Assembly (NCBI GenBank): GCA_005503215.1
Contig: SCNS01000007.1
Coordinates: 145,170-209,169 of the forward strand
Length of the DNA: 64,000 bases
From: Sphingomonadaceae bacterium 3R27C6
GTDB lineage: Bacteria > Pseudomonadota > Alphaproteobacteria > Sphingomonadales > Sphingomonadaceae
Direction: 5' to 3'
Shown here: positions 1 through 7,976 of the stretch, piece after piece
How the letters are laid out: each line of letters opens with the position of its first letter
How positions within the stretch are numbered: position 1 is the first letter of the stretch
Position numbers and translations under genes: made by a program
The notes under the pieces: model-generated
Database searches by the model: none
The model's input: the letters and a program-made list of their open reading frames with translations, nothing else
Told to the model about the DNA's origin: nothing

Positions 1-2036
1 GTCTGCTTGGTCGCCGGAATCTCGAGGTACGAGATGACGGCGACGTCGGGGAAAGTCGCGCGCACGAGGCGCGAGAGGGCGGAGCGGCAGATCGGCGAGG
101 CGACGAGCGCGAAGCTGCGCGTCTGGAGCAGCAACGGTTCGACCGCCTGGCCGACCTGGTCGATGATCGTCATCGCCATGCCATGCTCGAACGGCCATTC
201 GGCGGCGGGATTGGCGCGCACCGCCTGGTTGAGCAGCACCTCGACTTCGGGACTGAAGGTGACGACGGGAAGCGGCATCCGGCTCGGCACGATCGTCTGG
301 ACGATCAGCGCGCCGATGCGCTGACGCACCGCTTCGATCAGGTCGATCTCGCCGAGCTGCTGCGGCGACAGCGCCACCATCGCCTCGGCGATCTTGCGGA
401 AATCGCGCAGCGGGACGCGCTCGACGAGCAGCGATTTGCACAGGCTCGCGACGCGCGGCAGCGAATAGCCTTGGGGCGACAGATTCTGCGCGAGCTGCGG
501 ATAATGCGTCTTGAGATTGTCGATCAGCGCCTGCGCGTCGTCGATCCCGAACAGCTCGGCGGCGGCGCCGACGATGCTGTTGTTGAGGTGCGTCGCGACG
601 ACGGTCGCCGGATCGACGACGGTATAGCCCGCGGCGATCGCGTCATTCTGCATCGCCTTTGGAATCCACAGCGCGTCGAGGCCGAAGGTCGGATCCTTGC
701 ACGGGCGGCCGACGACCTTGGTCACAAGGTCGCCCGAATCGAGCGCGAGCATTTCGTTGGGGAAGACCTCATCCTCGCCGACGATCACCCCGGCAACCGA
801 GATGCGATAGACGTTGCCGGGCAGCGACAGGTCGTCGGTGACCTTCACCGGCGGTATGACGAAACCGAGTTCCTTCGACAACTGGCGGCGGATGCCCGTG
901 ATGCGCGTCATCAGCGGCGAACCCTTGCGTTCGTCGACAAGGGTGACGAGCGCGTAGCCGATCTCGAGCTGGCACGCGCTCGCGTCGCTGACGTCGGCCC
1001 ATTCGATCAGCGAAGGGTCGGGCGCGGGGGCGGCGGGTTCGGGCAGGTCGGCGACCGCGGCGGCGCTGCGGCGCAGCTGCCAGCCGATAGCGAAGGAGAG
1101 CGCGGCGGCGGGCAGGATCAGCATCTGCGGCATTGCGGGGACGATCCCCAGGATGAAGAGGATGCCGCCGACCGCCATCCAGATCGCGGGCGAGGCGAAC
1201 TGGCTGCCGATCTGGCCGCTGAGGTCGAAGGGCGAAGCGACGCGGGTGACGATCGCCGCGGCGGCGATCGACAGCAGCAGCGCCGGAATCTGCGCGACGA
1301 GCGCGTCGCCGATCGCCAGCGTGACATAGGTGCTGCCGGCTTCGGAGAAGCTCAGCCCATGGCTGAAGATGCCGAGGATCAACCCGCCGACGATATTGAC
1401 GAACAGGATCAAGAGGCCGGCGACGGCGTCGCCCTTCACGAATTTCGACGCGCCGTCCATCGAGCCATAGAAATCGGCTTCGGTCGCGACTTCGACGCGG
1501 CGCGCCTTGGCTTCTTCGGGGCTGAGCAGCCCGGCGTTGAGATCGGCGTCGATCGCCATCTGCTTGCCCGGCAAGGCGTCGAGGGTGAAGCGCGCCGACA
1601 CTTCGGACACGCGGCCCGCGCCCTTGGTGATCACGATCAGGTTGATGATCATCAGCACGAAAAAGACGAACAGCCCGACGACATAGTCGCCGCCGATCAG
1701 CACCTGGCCGAACGCCTCGATCACATGACCCGCCGCCGCGGTGCCTTCGTGGCCGTGGACGAGCACGACGCGTGTCGAGGCGACGTTGAGCGCGAGGCGG
1801 AACAGGGTCGCGAGCAGCAAGACGGTCGGGAAGGCCGAGAAATCGAGCGGTTTCGACGCCTGCAGCGCGACCATCAGGATGAGCAGGCTGATCATGATGT
1901 TCGCGACAAAACTGATGTCGAGGATCAGCGGCGAAACCGGGATCACCATGAGCCCGACGAGGATCAGCATCCCCGCGGGCAGCGCCGATACCCCGGCGAT
2001 GCGGCCGATGTTGCTAAGGTTGAAACCGGCGGTCAT
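1..2036 (-). CDS. flhA: Flagellar export apparatus protein FlhA (C-terminus cut by window edge)
   Basis: FlhA is the large inner-membrane gate of the flagellar type III export apparatus. Its N-terminal half spans the membrane about eight times and its cytoplasmic half docks export chaperone-substrate complexes. About 678 codons are visible, so only some tens of residues are missing at the left edge. Translation gives the typical N-terminus (MTAGFNLSNIGRI), hydrophobic segments within residues 20-320, the conserved FHIPEP-region stretch FPTVLLLATLFRLALNVAST, and a C-terminal domain ending near VISYLEIPATKQ at the edge. The ATG at 2036 overlaps the stop of the upstream lytic transglycosylase gene by 4 bases, so the two are translationally coupled and share the sigma-54 promoter at 2892-2907. 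Confidence 0.97.
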   Translation of the reverse strand, partial: MTAGFNLSNIGRIAGVSALPAGMLILVGLMVIPVSPLILDISFVANIMISLLILMVALQASKPLDFSAFPTVLLLATLFRLALNVASTRVVLVHGHEGTAAAGHVIEAFGQVLIGGDYVVGLFVFFVLMIINLIVITKGAGRVSEVSARFTLDALPGKQMAIDADLNAGLLSPEEAKARRVEVATEADFYGSMDGASKFVKGDAVAGLLILFVNIVGGLILGIFSHGLSFSEAGSTYVTLAIGDALVAQIPALLLSIAAAAIVTRVASPFDLSGQIGSQFASPAIWMAVGGILFILGIVPAMPQMLILPAAALSFAIGWQLRRSAAAVADLPEPAAPAPDPSLIEWADVSDASACQLEIGYALVTLVDERKGSPLMTRITGIRRQLSKELGFVIPPVKVTDDLSLPGNVYRISVAGVIVGEDEVFPNEMLALDSGDLVTKVVGRPCKDPTFGLDALWIPKAMQNDAIAAGYTVVDPATVVATHLNNSIVGAAAELFGIDDAQALIDNLKTHYPQLAQNLSPQGYSLPRVASLCKSLLVERVPLRDFRKIAEAMVALSPQQLGEIDLIEAVRQRIGALIVQTIVPSRMPLPVVTFSPEVEVLLNQAVRANPAAEWPFEHGMAMTIIDQVGQAVEPLLLQTRSFALVASPICRSALSRLVRATFPDVAVISYLEIPATKQ

Positions 2037-2860
2037 GCCGCGCCTCCCGAAAGCGACGCGAGCCGCCGATAGGCATCGGCGGCAAAGCCCATCGAGAGCT
2101 TCCTGGGCATAGGTTGGATATCCATCATCTGTAAGGGCGGGCGTCCGCCGCCATTGTTCGCGAGGCCGCTCGAACTGCTCGCCTCAGCGTGCCAGCCCGA
2201 GGGGGCGAAGGGCTTCATATTTTCGATCTTGCCGCCCTCTTCGAGCTTCACGCGAAAGCGTTCGCGGATCTCGGCGAGGCTGCGCATGCTGCCGTCGGGG
2301 GCGTAAAAGACCGACCGGTTCGCGGCCGCGGCCTCGGGCATCATCGACGCCCCCGGTTGGTCGGGGTTGGTTTCGAGTGCCGTCAGGAATTTGGCGGCGC
2401 CGCCCGACCCGAGGAAATGCGCGAGATAAAGGTCAACGGGTTCGGCGCTGCGGCCGATCCGGCTTTCGATATAGTCGCGATTGTCGCCGGTCAGCGCGGC
2501 GGCCATGTTCGACGACGCCGTCGGGTCGTCGCGGAGGTCGAGAATCTGCTGGCGGAGCGCGGGATCGGCGACCGTCAGCCGGCCCGACGCGTCGCGGCCG
2601 ATCGCATCGGCGGCCCAGGCGAGGCCATGGTTCGCGCCATGGCGGTCGAGCGTCGCGAGCCAGGTCTGCTTGGTGAACTGATAGAGGCCGCGCGCCGAAG
2701 AGGTCTGCGCTTTCGCGGTCGGATTATAGCCGCTTTCGACGCGCGCGACGTCGAACAGATAATCGAAATCGATTCCCGAACGCGCCGACGCATTCTGCAC
2801 CGCATCCATGACGGGAGCGGCGATGCGGGTCGAACCCCGGGGATTGTTGATTGCGTTCAT
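2033..2860 (-). CDS. SLT-type lytic transglycosylase, flagellar
   Basis: 275 aa. The protein probably opens the peptidoglycan for rod assembly. The transglycosylase fold spans roughly residues 15-170, with the catalytic Glu42 in the VESGYNP motif and the following GLYQF at 58-62, both hallmarks of family-1 (Slt/MltE-like) lytic transglycosylases. No clear signal peptide is visible, so export may go through the flagellar apparatus, as proposed for some flagellar muramidases. It is the first gene of a sigma-54 transcribed unit with flhA. The FlgJ in this cluster (9737-10054) lacks a muramidase domain, so this enzyme is the natural partner that supplies that activity, comparable to SltF of Rhodobacter; that role is inferred. 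Confidence 0.88.
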   Translation of the reverse strand: MNAINNPRGSTRIAAPVMDAVQNASARSGIDFDYLFDVARVESGYNPTAKAQTSSARGLYQFTKQTWLATLDRHGANHGLAWAADAIGRDASGRLTVADPALRQQILDLRDDPTASSNMAAALTGDNRDYIESRIGRSAEPVDLYLAHFLGSGGAAKFLTALETNPDQPGASMMPEAAAANRSVFYAPDGSMRSLAEIRERFRVKLEEGGKIENMKPFAPSGWHAEASSSSGLANNGGGRPPLQMMDIQPMPRKLSMGFAADAYRRLASLSGGAA

Positions 2861-2891
2861 ACTGTTGGTTCCGCTTGTTCAGCAGACCAAA

Positions 2892-2907
2892 AGCAATCAT
2901 CGTGCCA
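2892..2907 (-). promoter_or_regulatory. Sigma-54 promoter of the lytic transglycosylase-flhA unit
   Basis: On the minus strand this reads TGGCACG-ATGA-TTGCT, a full match to the -24/-12 consensus TGGCACG-N4-TTGCW. The -12 GC lies 33 bases before the start codon at 2860. Confidence 0.88.
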
Positions 2908-2939
2908 TTTCGTGGAAACGGCTGGAAATTATTTGGTTA

Positions 2940-3248
2940 TCAGTAGCTTAAAGCCGCCCCACGCGGACGAGTGCCGCGGATTTCGTGGTTCTTGTCAATC
3001 CTCTGACGCGTCCAGTTCTTCAGGATATTGACGCGCATCGCTGCGGCTTCGAGCTGACCGAGCGTCTTGCCGATCAGCGCGCGGGCGCGATGTTCGCTGC
3101 CCGCGGGGATGCTCGCGCCGCGAAAGAGGATCACCGCGGTCGCCAGCTCCTCGGTCGCCGCGATGATCGCGCCGGCGTCATGCCCGTCGAGCGCGCCGAC
3201 CAATATTTCCAGTCGCGATTCAATTTCTTCCATCTGCGCCAGCATCAT
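2940..3248 (-). CDS. flgN: Small flagellar protein, probable FlgN-type export chaperone
   Basis: 102 aa, mostly helical (repeated heptad-like Leu/Ile/Ala positions over residues 1-85). FlgN chaperones the hook-associated proteins FlgK and FlgL and delivers them to the export gate. Sequence identity to known FlgN proteins is too low to prove the call by eye. Size, predicted helicity and position directly after flgM (4-base overlap, 3245-3248) are the arguments. The start could be either of two adjacent ATG codons (3248 or 3245). It is co-transcribed with flgM from the sigma-28 type promoter at 3595-3622. Confidence 0.65.
   Translation of the reverse strand: MMLAQMEEIESRLEILVGALDGHDAGAIIAATEELATAVILFRGASIPAGSEHRARALIGKTLGQLEAAAMRVNILKNWTRQRIDKNHEIRGTRPRGAALSY
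2994..3007. promoter_or_regulatory. GTCA-N6-TGAC palindrome, candidate FleQ-type enhancer site
   Basis: Exact GTCA-N6-TGAC, the same 14-base layout as the Pseudomonas FleQ box. It sits 86 bases upstream of the sigma-54 promoter at 2892-2907, inside the flgN coding sequence, a normal distance for an enhancer. Assignment to the FleQ-like protein at 14500 is inference. Confidence 0.5.
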
Positions 3249-3541
3249 TCGGCCCCGCCGTGGAAATCGAGCATCGCGCTCGCAATGATCGCGGGATGCA
3301 CGCCATAGCTGCCATTGGCGATCGCGGTGCGCAGCGATGCGACGCGTGCGATGTCGACTGGCGGCGCCTGGTCGGCGAGGCTGCCCGCGAGGCGGGTCAG
3401 GCGCGCGGTCGGCAGATTGTCCTGCGCCGGCTGGAGCTGCGCCGGGGCGCGCATCGCGGTCGCCGCTTCGCTGGCGACCCTGCGCAGCGGGCCGGCACGG
3501 CCGATGCCGCCGACTGGTCCGATCTTGCTGTCACCCGACAT
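3245..3541 (-). CDS. flgM: Anti-sigma-28 factor FlgM
   Basis: 98 aa. FlgM holds sigma-28 (FliA) inactive until it is exported through the finished hook-basal body. The C-terminal half (RVASLRTAIANGSYGVHPAIIASAML) matches the FlgM signature: helix, then NGxY, then a terminal helix that binds sigma-28. The start is taken at ATG 3541 (MSGDSKIG); an in-frame ATG four codons upstream (3553) is possible. The gene sits behind a sigma-28 type promoter (3595-3622), giving an autoregulatory loop. fliA itself is not in the window. Confidence 0.88.
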   Translation of the reverse strand: MSGDSKIGPVGGIGRAGPLRRVASEAATAMRAPAQLQPAQDNLPTARLTRLAGSLADQAPPVDIARVASLRTAIANGSYGVHPAIIASAMLDFHGGAE

Positions 3542-3594
3542 AAAAGCCTCCATCCGGTGCCGTCAGAAAAGTGACGACGCGGTTCACGAAGGCT

Positions 3595-3622
3595 TTAACG
3601 GATCGTGTATGGGGCGATTAAG
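3595..3622 (-). promoter_or_regulatory. Sigma-28 type promoter of flgM-flgN
   Basis: Minus strand reads CTTAA-N15-TCCGTTAA. The spacing and -35/-10 words match those in front of motA, fliD and fliC in this window; compare the enterobacterial TAAA-N15-GCCGATAA. Confidence 0.72.
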
Positions 3623-3633
3623 GCGACCGGTCG

Positions 3634-3685
3634 CAAAAAAGACAAAAGAAAGGCCCGGCGCCGTCGGAAAGCCGACAGCCCGGGC
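3634..3685 (-). terminator. Rho-independent terminator of flgA
   Basis: Minus strand reads a GC-rich stem (GCCCGGG...CCGGGC around TGTCGG-CTTT-CCGACG) followed by a T-rich tract (3634-3652). It lies directly behind the flgA stop and ahead of the flgM promoter. Confidence 0.85.
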
Positions 3686-3712
3686 CCAGTGGGTGGGTAA
3701 GCGAGGGTGAAA

Positions 3713-4234
3713 TCAGTCGTGCAGGGTCGCGCGGCCAGCCCCGGTGACGGTGGCGCTCAGCGTCGATTTGGCGTCGGCACCGCGGAGTGCAATCGTCTCG
3801 CCGACGCGGCCGTCCTGCGTCGCGATGGCGGCGTAGCTGATCGAATAGGTTTCGGTTTCGATCGTCACGCGGACATTGTCGCCGCGGCGGATGACAGGCG
3901 CGCTTGCCGCGGGGCGGGCGAAGCTCGCCGCGACCGGCGATGCGCCGGCGGGGGCGGTCATCGGCACGCGCAGGCGCCAGCCGAGCGACGCGCAGCGGAC
4001 CGCGAGCGTCTGGGCGTCGAGTGCGGTCACCGATGCCTGTTCGGGGCAGCGCGCCAGCTTGATGCGGCGATCGACCGGGGTCGCGTTCCGCCCCATGGCA
4101 TTGGCGACCATGTCGGTCAGCACGTCGATCGTCTGCCAATCCTCATTGCCCTGCTGCGCCTCTGCCGCGATCGGGGCGGCGAGCGAGAGGGTGACGGCGC
4201 ACGCGGCGAGGCGCGTGAGAATGTTACGAGACAA
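3713..4234 (-). CDS. flgA: Flagellar P-ring assembly chaperone FlgA
   Basis: 173 aa periplasmic protein that helps FlgI polymerise into the P ring. It has a Sec signal peptide (residues 1-27, ending AAEAQQ) and a C-terminal SAF domain (VIRRGDNVRVTIET...GETIALRGADAKSTLSATVTG). The start is set at TTG 4234 because GAAGGAG lies 7 bases upstream of it; the longer frame opening with TTG at 4255 would place that Shine-Dalgarno inside the gene. The gene is divergent from flgB and is read from the sigma-54 promoter at 4274-4289. Confidence 0.9.
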   Translation of the reverse strand: MSRNILTRLAACAVTLSLAAPIAAEAQQGNEDWQTIDVLTDMVANAMGRNATPVDRRIKLARCPEQASVTALDAQTLAVRCASLGWRLRVPMTAPAGASPVAASFARPAASAPVIRRGDNVRVTIETETYSISYAAIATQDGRVGETIALRGADAKSTLSATVTGAGRATLHD

Positions 4235-4273
4235 GGTCCATCTCCTTCGGTCCAAAATGGTCGCCCGACAAAT

Positions 4274-4289
4274 TGCAGGAAGCGTGCCA
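4274..4289 (-). promoter_or_regulatory. Sigma-54 promoter of flgA
   Basis: Minus strand TGGCACG-CTTC-CTGCA, one base away from TGGCACG-N4-TTGCA and with exact GG-N10-GC spacing. It is back-to-back with the flgB promoter at 4411. Confidence 0.8.
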
Positions 4290-4330
4290 GTCGCGGTTTG
4301 ATGCGCGGTTTCGCGAGGCTGCGCGCGGCG

Positions 4331-4344
4331 TCGTCAGATTTTTG
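4331..4344. promoter_or_regulatory. GTCA-N6-TGAC palindrome between flgA and flgB
   Basis: Perfect palindrome GTCAGATTTTTGAC (extended arms TCGTCA/TGACGA). It lies between two divergent sigma-54 promoters, 41 bases from the flgA -24 element and 66 bases from the flgB one. The layout equals the FleQ box of Pseudomonas. A FleQ-like activator gene lies at 14500. Confidence 0.6.
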
Positions 4345-4410
4345 ACGAGCCAAGTGCGCCACAATCACGGTTCCGTATTAAATAGCTGAGAAATATAGAT
4401 AAATATTGTT

Positions 4411-4426
4411 TGGCACGGCCATTGCA
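4411..4426 (+). promoter_or_regulatory. Sigma-54 promoter of the flgB-flgL operon
   Basis: TGGCACG-GCCA-TTGCA is a perfect match to the -24/-12 consensus. It lies 63 bases before the flgB ATG. Confidence 0.93.
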
Positions 4427-4489
4427 TCATGCCTTGGTGTTTTTCCGCGCGTCCGTGCCAACCGGCCGGATCCCGGCGAAAGGAAGTTG

Positions 4490-4831
4490 ATGATGGCATC
4501 CGAGAAACTCTTTGGCCTGCATGCCACCGCGCTGCAGCTGCGCAGCCAGCGCATGATGATGCTCGCGTCGAACATCGCGAACTCCGCGACGCCGGGCTAC
4601 AAGGCGCGCGATCTCGATTTCGCCAAGGCGCTCGACCTGGCGCAGCAGGGCGGCTCGACCGAAGGCGCGATCAGCTATCGCGTTCCTGTCCAGGCATCGC
4701 TCGACGGCAATACCGTCGAGATGGCGACCGAGCAGACCGCCTATGCCGAAAACGCGCTCGCCTATCGCTCGAGCCTGTCGTTCCTCAGCGGGCGTATCAA
4801 CACGCTGTCGCGCGCGCTCAAGGGCGAATGA
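4490..4831 (+). CDS. flgB: Flagellar proximal rod protein FlgB
   Basis: 113 aa, a normal length. FlgB is a component of the proximal rod. The N-terminal rod/hook signature is visible (LRSQRMMMLASNIANSATPGYKARDLDF), and the C-terminus (YRSSLSFLSGRINTLSRAL) is the usual terminal helix. The start is placed at ATG 4490 behind AAGGAAG; a second ATG follows at 4493. It is the first gene of an eleven-gene rod/hook operon and overlaps flgC by ATGA. Confidence 0.95.
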   Translation: MMASEKLFGLHATALQLRSQRMMMLASNIANSATPGYKARDLDFAKALDLAQQGGSTEGAISYRVPVQASLDGNTVEMATEQTAYAENALAYRSSLSFLSGRINTLSRALKGE

Positions 4832-5238
4832 CGATGAACGGCAATTTCTCCGTCTTCGACATCAGCGGCCGCGCAATGTCGGCGCAGCTCGTCCGATTGA
4901 ACACCACCGCGTCGAACCTCGCCAATGCGGGAACGGTCGCGGGCAGCGAGGCGGGCGCCTTCCGCTCGCTGAAGCCCGTCTTTCGCACCGTGATGGACGA
5001 TCATGGCCGCGCGACGGTTCAGATCGACCAGGTCACGACCTCGAAAATGGCGCCCTCGAAACGCCACGATCCGTCGAATCCATTGGCCGATGCCGACGGC
5101 AACGTCTGGGAAGCCGCGGTCGATAGCGCCGCCGAGCTGGTCGAGATGGTCGAGACCGCACGCCAGTATCAAAACAACGTCCAGGTCCTCGAAACCGCGA
5201 AGGGCCTGATCAACGAAACCCTCAGGATGGGACAGTAA
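4828..5238 (+). CDS. flgC: Flagellar rod protein FlgC
   Basis: 136 aa proximal rod subunit. The start ATG at 4828 overlaps the flgB stop by four bases; a second in-frame ATG lies two codons on (4834). N-terminal motif SAQLVRLNTTASNLANAGT and C-terminal VEMVETARQYQNNVQVLETAKGL are the two halves of the coiled-coil D0 domain shared by rod proteins. Confidence 0.95.
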   Translation: MTMNGNFSVFDISGRAMSAQLVRLNTTASNLANAGTVAGSEAGAFRSLKPVFRTVMDDHGRATVQIDQVTTSKMAPSKRHDPSNPLADADGNVWEAAVDSAAELVEMVETARQYQNNVQVLETAKGLINETLRMGQ

Positions 5239-5239
5239 A

Positions 5240-5542
5240 ATGAGCGTCAACAGCATCACCAACAATAGCAACCCGGTGTTCCAGCCCAAGGGCGGCAAGC
5301 AGATGGATCAGGGCGACTTCATGCGCCTGATGACTGCGCAGCTGTCGCAGCAGGATCCGTTCAACCCGGTCGATAACCAGCAGATGGTTGCCCAGATGGC
5401 GCAATTCTCGAGCCTCGCCGGGATCAGCGAGACGAACACGGTGCTCTCGAAGATTTCGGAGCAGCTCACGGCGCAGACCCAGCTGCTCAAGGACATCAAG
5501 GCGGCAACGCCGGCGCCCACGCCGACGCCGCCCACCACTTAA
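5240..5542 (+). CDS. flgD: Hook-cap scaffold protein FlgD, short form
   Basis: 100 aa. FlgD caps the growing hook and is discarded when the hook is complete. The conserved N-terminal block is intact (DFMRLMTAQLSQQDPFNPVDNQQMVAQMAQFSSLAGI), but the protein ends in a Pro/Thr tail (TPAPTPTPPTT) where classical FlgD (over 200 aa) carries its FlgD_ig and Tudor-like domains. The reading frame runs cleanly to a stop and flgE follows after 29 bases, so this looks like a natural short form and not a frameshift. Confidence 0.9.
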   Translation: MSVNSITNNSNPVFQPKGGKQMDQGDFMRLMTAQLSQQDPFNPVDNQQMVAQMAQFSSLAGISETNTVLSKISEQLTAQTQLLKDIKAATPAPTPTPPTT

Positions 5543-5571
5543 GCTCCCCATCTTTCAGGAAGGATTAGTCC

Positions 5572-6399
5572 ATGTCATTCTACACTTCGCTTTCGGGCCT
5601 CAAGGGCGCGCAGACCGACATGTCGGTCATCTCGAACAATATCGCGAACGCCGGCGCGATCGGCTTCAAGCGCAGCAAGGCGCAGTTCGGCGATATCTTC
5701 GCCTCGTCGCCGACGCAGTCGACGAAGATGATCGCGGGTCAGGGCACGCGCCTCAACGGCATCACCCAGCAGTTCACGCAGGGCTCGTACGAAGCGAGCG
5801 AAAAGACGCTCGACCTCGCGATCGTCGGCGAGGGCATGTTCATCGTGAAGGGCGAACCGCCGCGCGAGGCGATCAGCTATACGCGTAACGGCTCGTTCGA
5901 ACCGACCCCCGACCGCTATGTCATCGATTCGACGGGCGCGAAGCTTCAACTTCTTCCGATCGATGCGAACGGCAATGTCACGAACAACACGCTCGCCGGC
6001 GCCTTCGACCTCCGCCTGCCCGCGGGTGCGCCGACCGATCCGGCCTCGGGTCTCGTCAACGTCACGATCGGCCTCGACGGCCTCGTCACCGCGACCTTTG
6101 CAAACGGTGAAGACCAGAAGCTCGGCAAGGTCGCGATGGCGACCTTCCCGACGATGTCGGGCCTGCGCCCGACCGGCGACGCGCACTGGCAGTCGACGGG
6201 CGAAAGCGGCCCGCCGACGATCGACGCCGCGACCAACGGCCCGATGGGCGCGGTCCGCTCGGGCGCGCTCGAACGCTCGAACGTCGATATCACCGAGGAA
6301 CTGGTGATGCTGATGGCCGCGCAGCGCAATTTCCAGGCGAATGCCAAGGCGATCGAGGGCGCGTCGCAGCTGACCCAGACGATCATCGGCATGCGCTGA
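5572..6399 (+). CDS. flgE: Flagellar hook protein FlgE, short form
   Basis: 275 aa. Hook subunit: N-terminal MSFYTSLSGLKGAQ with SNNIANAGAIGFKRSK, then the FlgE/F/G middle domain (LDLAIVGEGMFIV...SYTRNGSF), and C-terminal ERSNVDITEELVMLMAAQRNFQANAK. Enterobacterial FlgE is about 400 aa; the missing length is in the central surface domain. Start ATG 5572 follows AGGAAGGA. Gene order (flgD-flgE-flgF) and the C-terminal helix distinguish it from the distal rod proteins. Confidence 0.93.
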   Translation: MSFYTSLSGLKGAQTDMSVISNNIANAGAIGFKRSKAQFGDIFASSPTQSTKMIAGQGTRLNGITQQFTQGSYEASEKTLDLAIVGEGMFIVKGEPPREAISYTRNGSFEPTPDRYVIDSTGAKLQLLPIDANGNVTNNTLAGAFDLRLPAGAPTDPASGLVNVTIGLDGLVTATFANGEDQKLGKVAMATFPTMSGLRPTGDAHWQSTGESGPPTIDAATNGPMGAVRSGALERSNVDITEELVMLMAAQRNFQANAKAIEGASQLTQTIIGMR

Positions 6400-6434
6400 C
6401 GCACCGCTGACCGCCGCCTGCCGGGAGATTATCG

Positions 6435-7178
6435 ATGGACCGCCTTATCTATACCAGCCTCGCCGCGATGCGGGGCAGCATGTCCCGGCAGACGGCGATC
6501 GCCAACAATCTGGCGAACGCCCAGACGCCGGGCTTCCGCGCCGACATGGCGAGCGCGCAGTCGCTGTGGCTCGACGGCAGCGGGCTCGATGCGCGCGCCA
6601 TGTCGTCCGAGGAAGTGCTCGGTGCCGATATGAAGGCGGGCACCGTCACCCAGACGGGGCGCGACCTCGACATCGCGATGCAGGGCGATGCGCTGCTCGT
6701 CGTGCAGGCGAAAAATGGCGAAGAAGCCTATACGCGGCGCGGCGATCTGCAGGTTTCGCCGAGCGGGCTCCTCACCACCGGTGACGGCAATCCCGTGCAG
6801 GGCGGCCAGGGGCCGGTGACGATCCCGCCCGCCGACGCGATCAGCATCGACCAGGAAGGCCGTGTGTGGATCGTGCCGCAGGGGGGCGATCCGGAAAATC
6901 CGCAGGAGATCGACCGGCTGCGGCTCGCGACCCCGGCGGGGTCGGACATCGCCAAGGGGCTCGACGGCCTGTTCCGCGTCAAGGGCGGGGGCATCCTGCC
7001 CGACGATCCCGAAGCGCGGCTTCTGACCCGCTCGATCGAAGGATCGAATGTCACCGCCACCGCCGCGCTCGTCGAGATGATCGAGGCGAGCCGCAGCTGG
7101 GACACCCAATTGAAGATGATCGGCGACGTCCGCGACATGGACAGCGCGACCGCCAATCTGATGCAGCTTCCCCGTTAA
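6435..7178 (+). CDS. flgF: Flagellar proximal rod protein FlgF
   Basis: 247 aa. N-terminus MDRLIYTSLAAMRGSMSRQTAIANNLANAQTPG is the classic FlgF opening, and the C-terminal EGSNVTATAALVEMIEASRSWDTQLKMI supplies the second coiled-coil half. GGGAGA lies before ATG 6435. It forms the rod segment between FlgB/C and the distal FlgG, and lies 35 bases after flgE in the same operon. Confidence 0.95.
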   Translation: MDRLIYTSLAAMRGSMSRQTAIANNLANAQTPGFRADMASAQSLWLDGSGLDARAMSSEEVLGADMKAGTVTQTGRDLDIAMQGDALLVVQAKNGEEAYTRRGDLQVSPSGLLTTGDGNPVQGGQGPVTIPPADAISIDQEGRVWIVPQGGDPENPQEIDRLRLATPAGSDIAKGLDGLFRVKGGGILPDDPEARLLTRSIEGSNVTATAALVEMIEASRSWDTQLKMIGDVRDMDSATANLMQLPR

Positions 7179-7190
7179 GGAGATTATGAA

Positions 7191-7976
7191 ATGAGTATCG
7201 GTGCCTTGCACGTCGCGCGGACCGGTCTGGATGCCCAGGGCTTCCGGATGCAGGTGATCGCCAACAACCTCGCCAACGTCAACACCACGGGCTTCAAGCG
7301 CGACCGCGCGAGCTTTGAGACATTGAGCTATCAATTGATGACCGCGCCCGGCGCGCCGTCGACAGCGGAAAACCGCTATGCGACCGGCCTCAACCTCGGC
7401 ACCGGCGTCGCGCTGAACGGCACCGCGCGCATGGATACGCAGGGCAGTTTCCAGACGACGGGCAACGGGCTCGACGTCGCGATCGACGGCGCCGGCTATT
7501 TCCAGGTCGAAATGCCCGACGGGCGCACCGGCTATACCCGTGCGGGCAATTTCGGCCGCTCGCCCGACGGGACGATCGTGACCTCGGACGGCAAGCCGAT
7601 GACGCCGGCGATCCAGATTCCCGAAGATGCCAGCAACGTGACGATCGGGCTCGACGGCACCGTTTCGGCGACCGGCGCCGACGGCACCGCGCTCGACCTC
7701 GGGCGGATCGAGATCGCGCGCTTCGCCAACCCGGCGGGCTTGCAGGCGATCGGCGGCAATCTGCTCGTCGAGACGCAGGCATCGGGCGCGCCGCTGGTCG
7801 GCGGCGCGGGCGAGGAAGGCCGCGGCACGCTGCGCGGCGGGATGCTCGAAGGGTCGAACGTCAATGTCGTCGAGGAACTCGTCGACATGATCGAGACGCA
7901 GCGCGCTTATGAGGTCAATTCGAAGATGATCTCGGCCACCGACGAGATGATGAAAAATGCCTCGCAGACTCTCTAA
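7191..7976 (+). CDS. flgG: Flagellar distal rod protein FlgG
   Basis: 261 aa, the usual length for FlgG. N-terminal ARTGLDAQGFRMQVIANNLANVNTTGFKRDRASFETL and C-terminal GSNVNVVEELVDMIETQRAYEVNSKMISATDEMM are strongly conserved FlgG blocks. It forms the distal rod that crosses the P and L rings. AAGGAG lies before ATG 7191. Its 3' end overlaps the start of flgH by 20 bases. Confidence 0.97.
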   Translation: MSIGALHVARTGLDAQGFRMQVIANNLANVNTTGFKRDRASFETLSYQLMTAPGAPSTAENRYATGLNLGTGVALNGTARMDTQGSFQTTGNGLDVAIDGAGYFQVEMPDGRTGYTRAGNFGRSPDGTIVTSDGKPMTPAIQIPEDASNVTIGLDGTVSATGADGTALDLGRIEIARFANPAGLQAIGGNLLVETQASGAPLVGGAGEEGRGTLRGGMLEGSNVNVVEELVDMIETQRAYEVNSKMISATDEMMKNASQTL

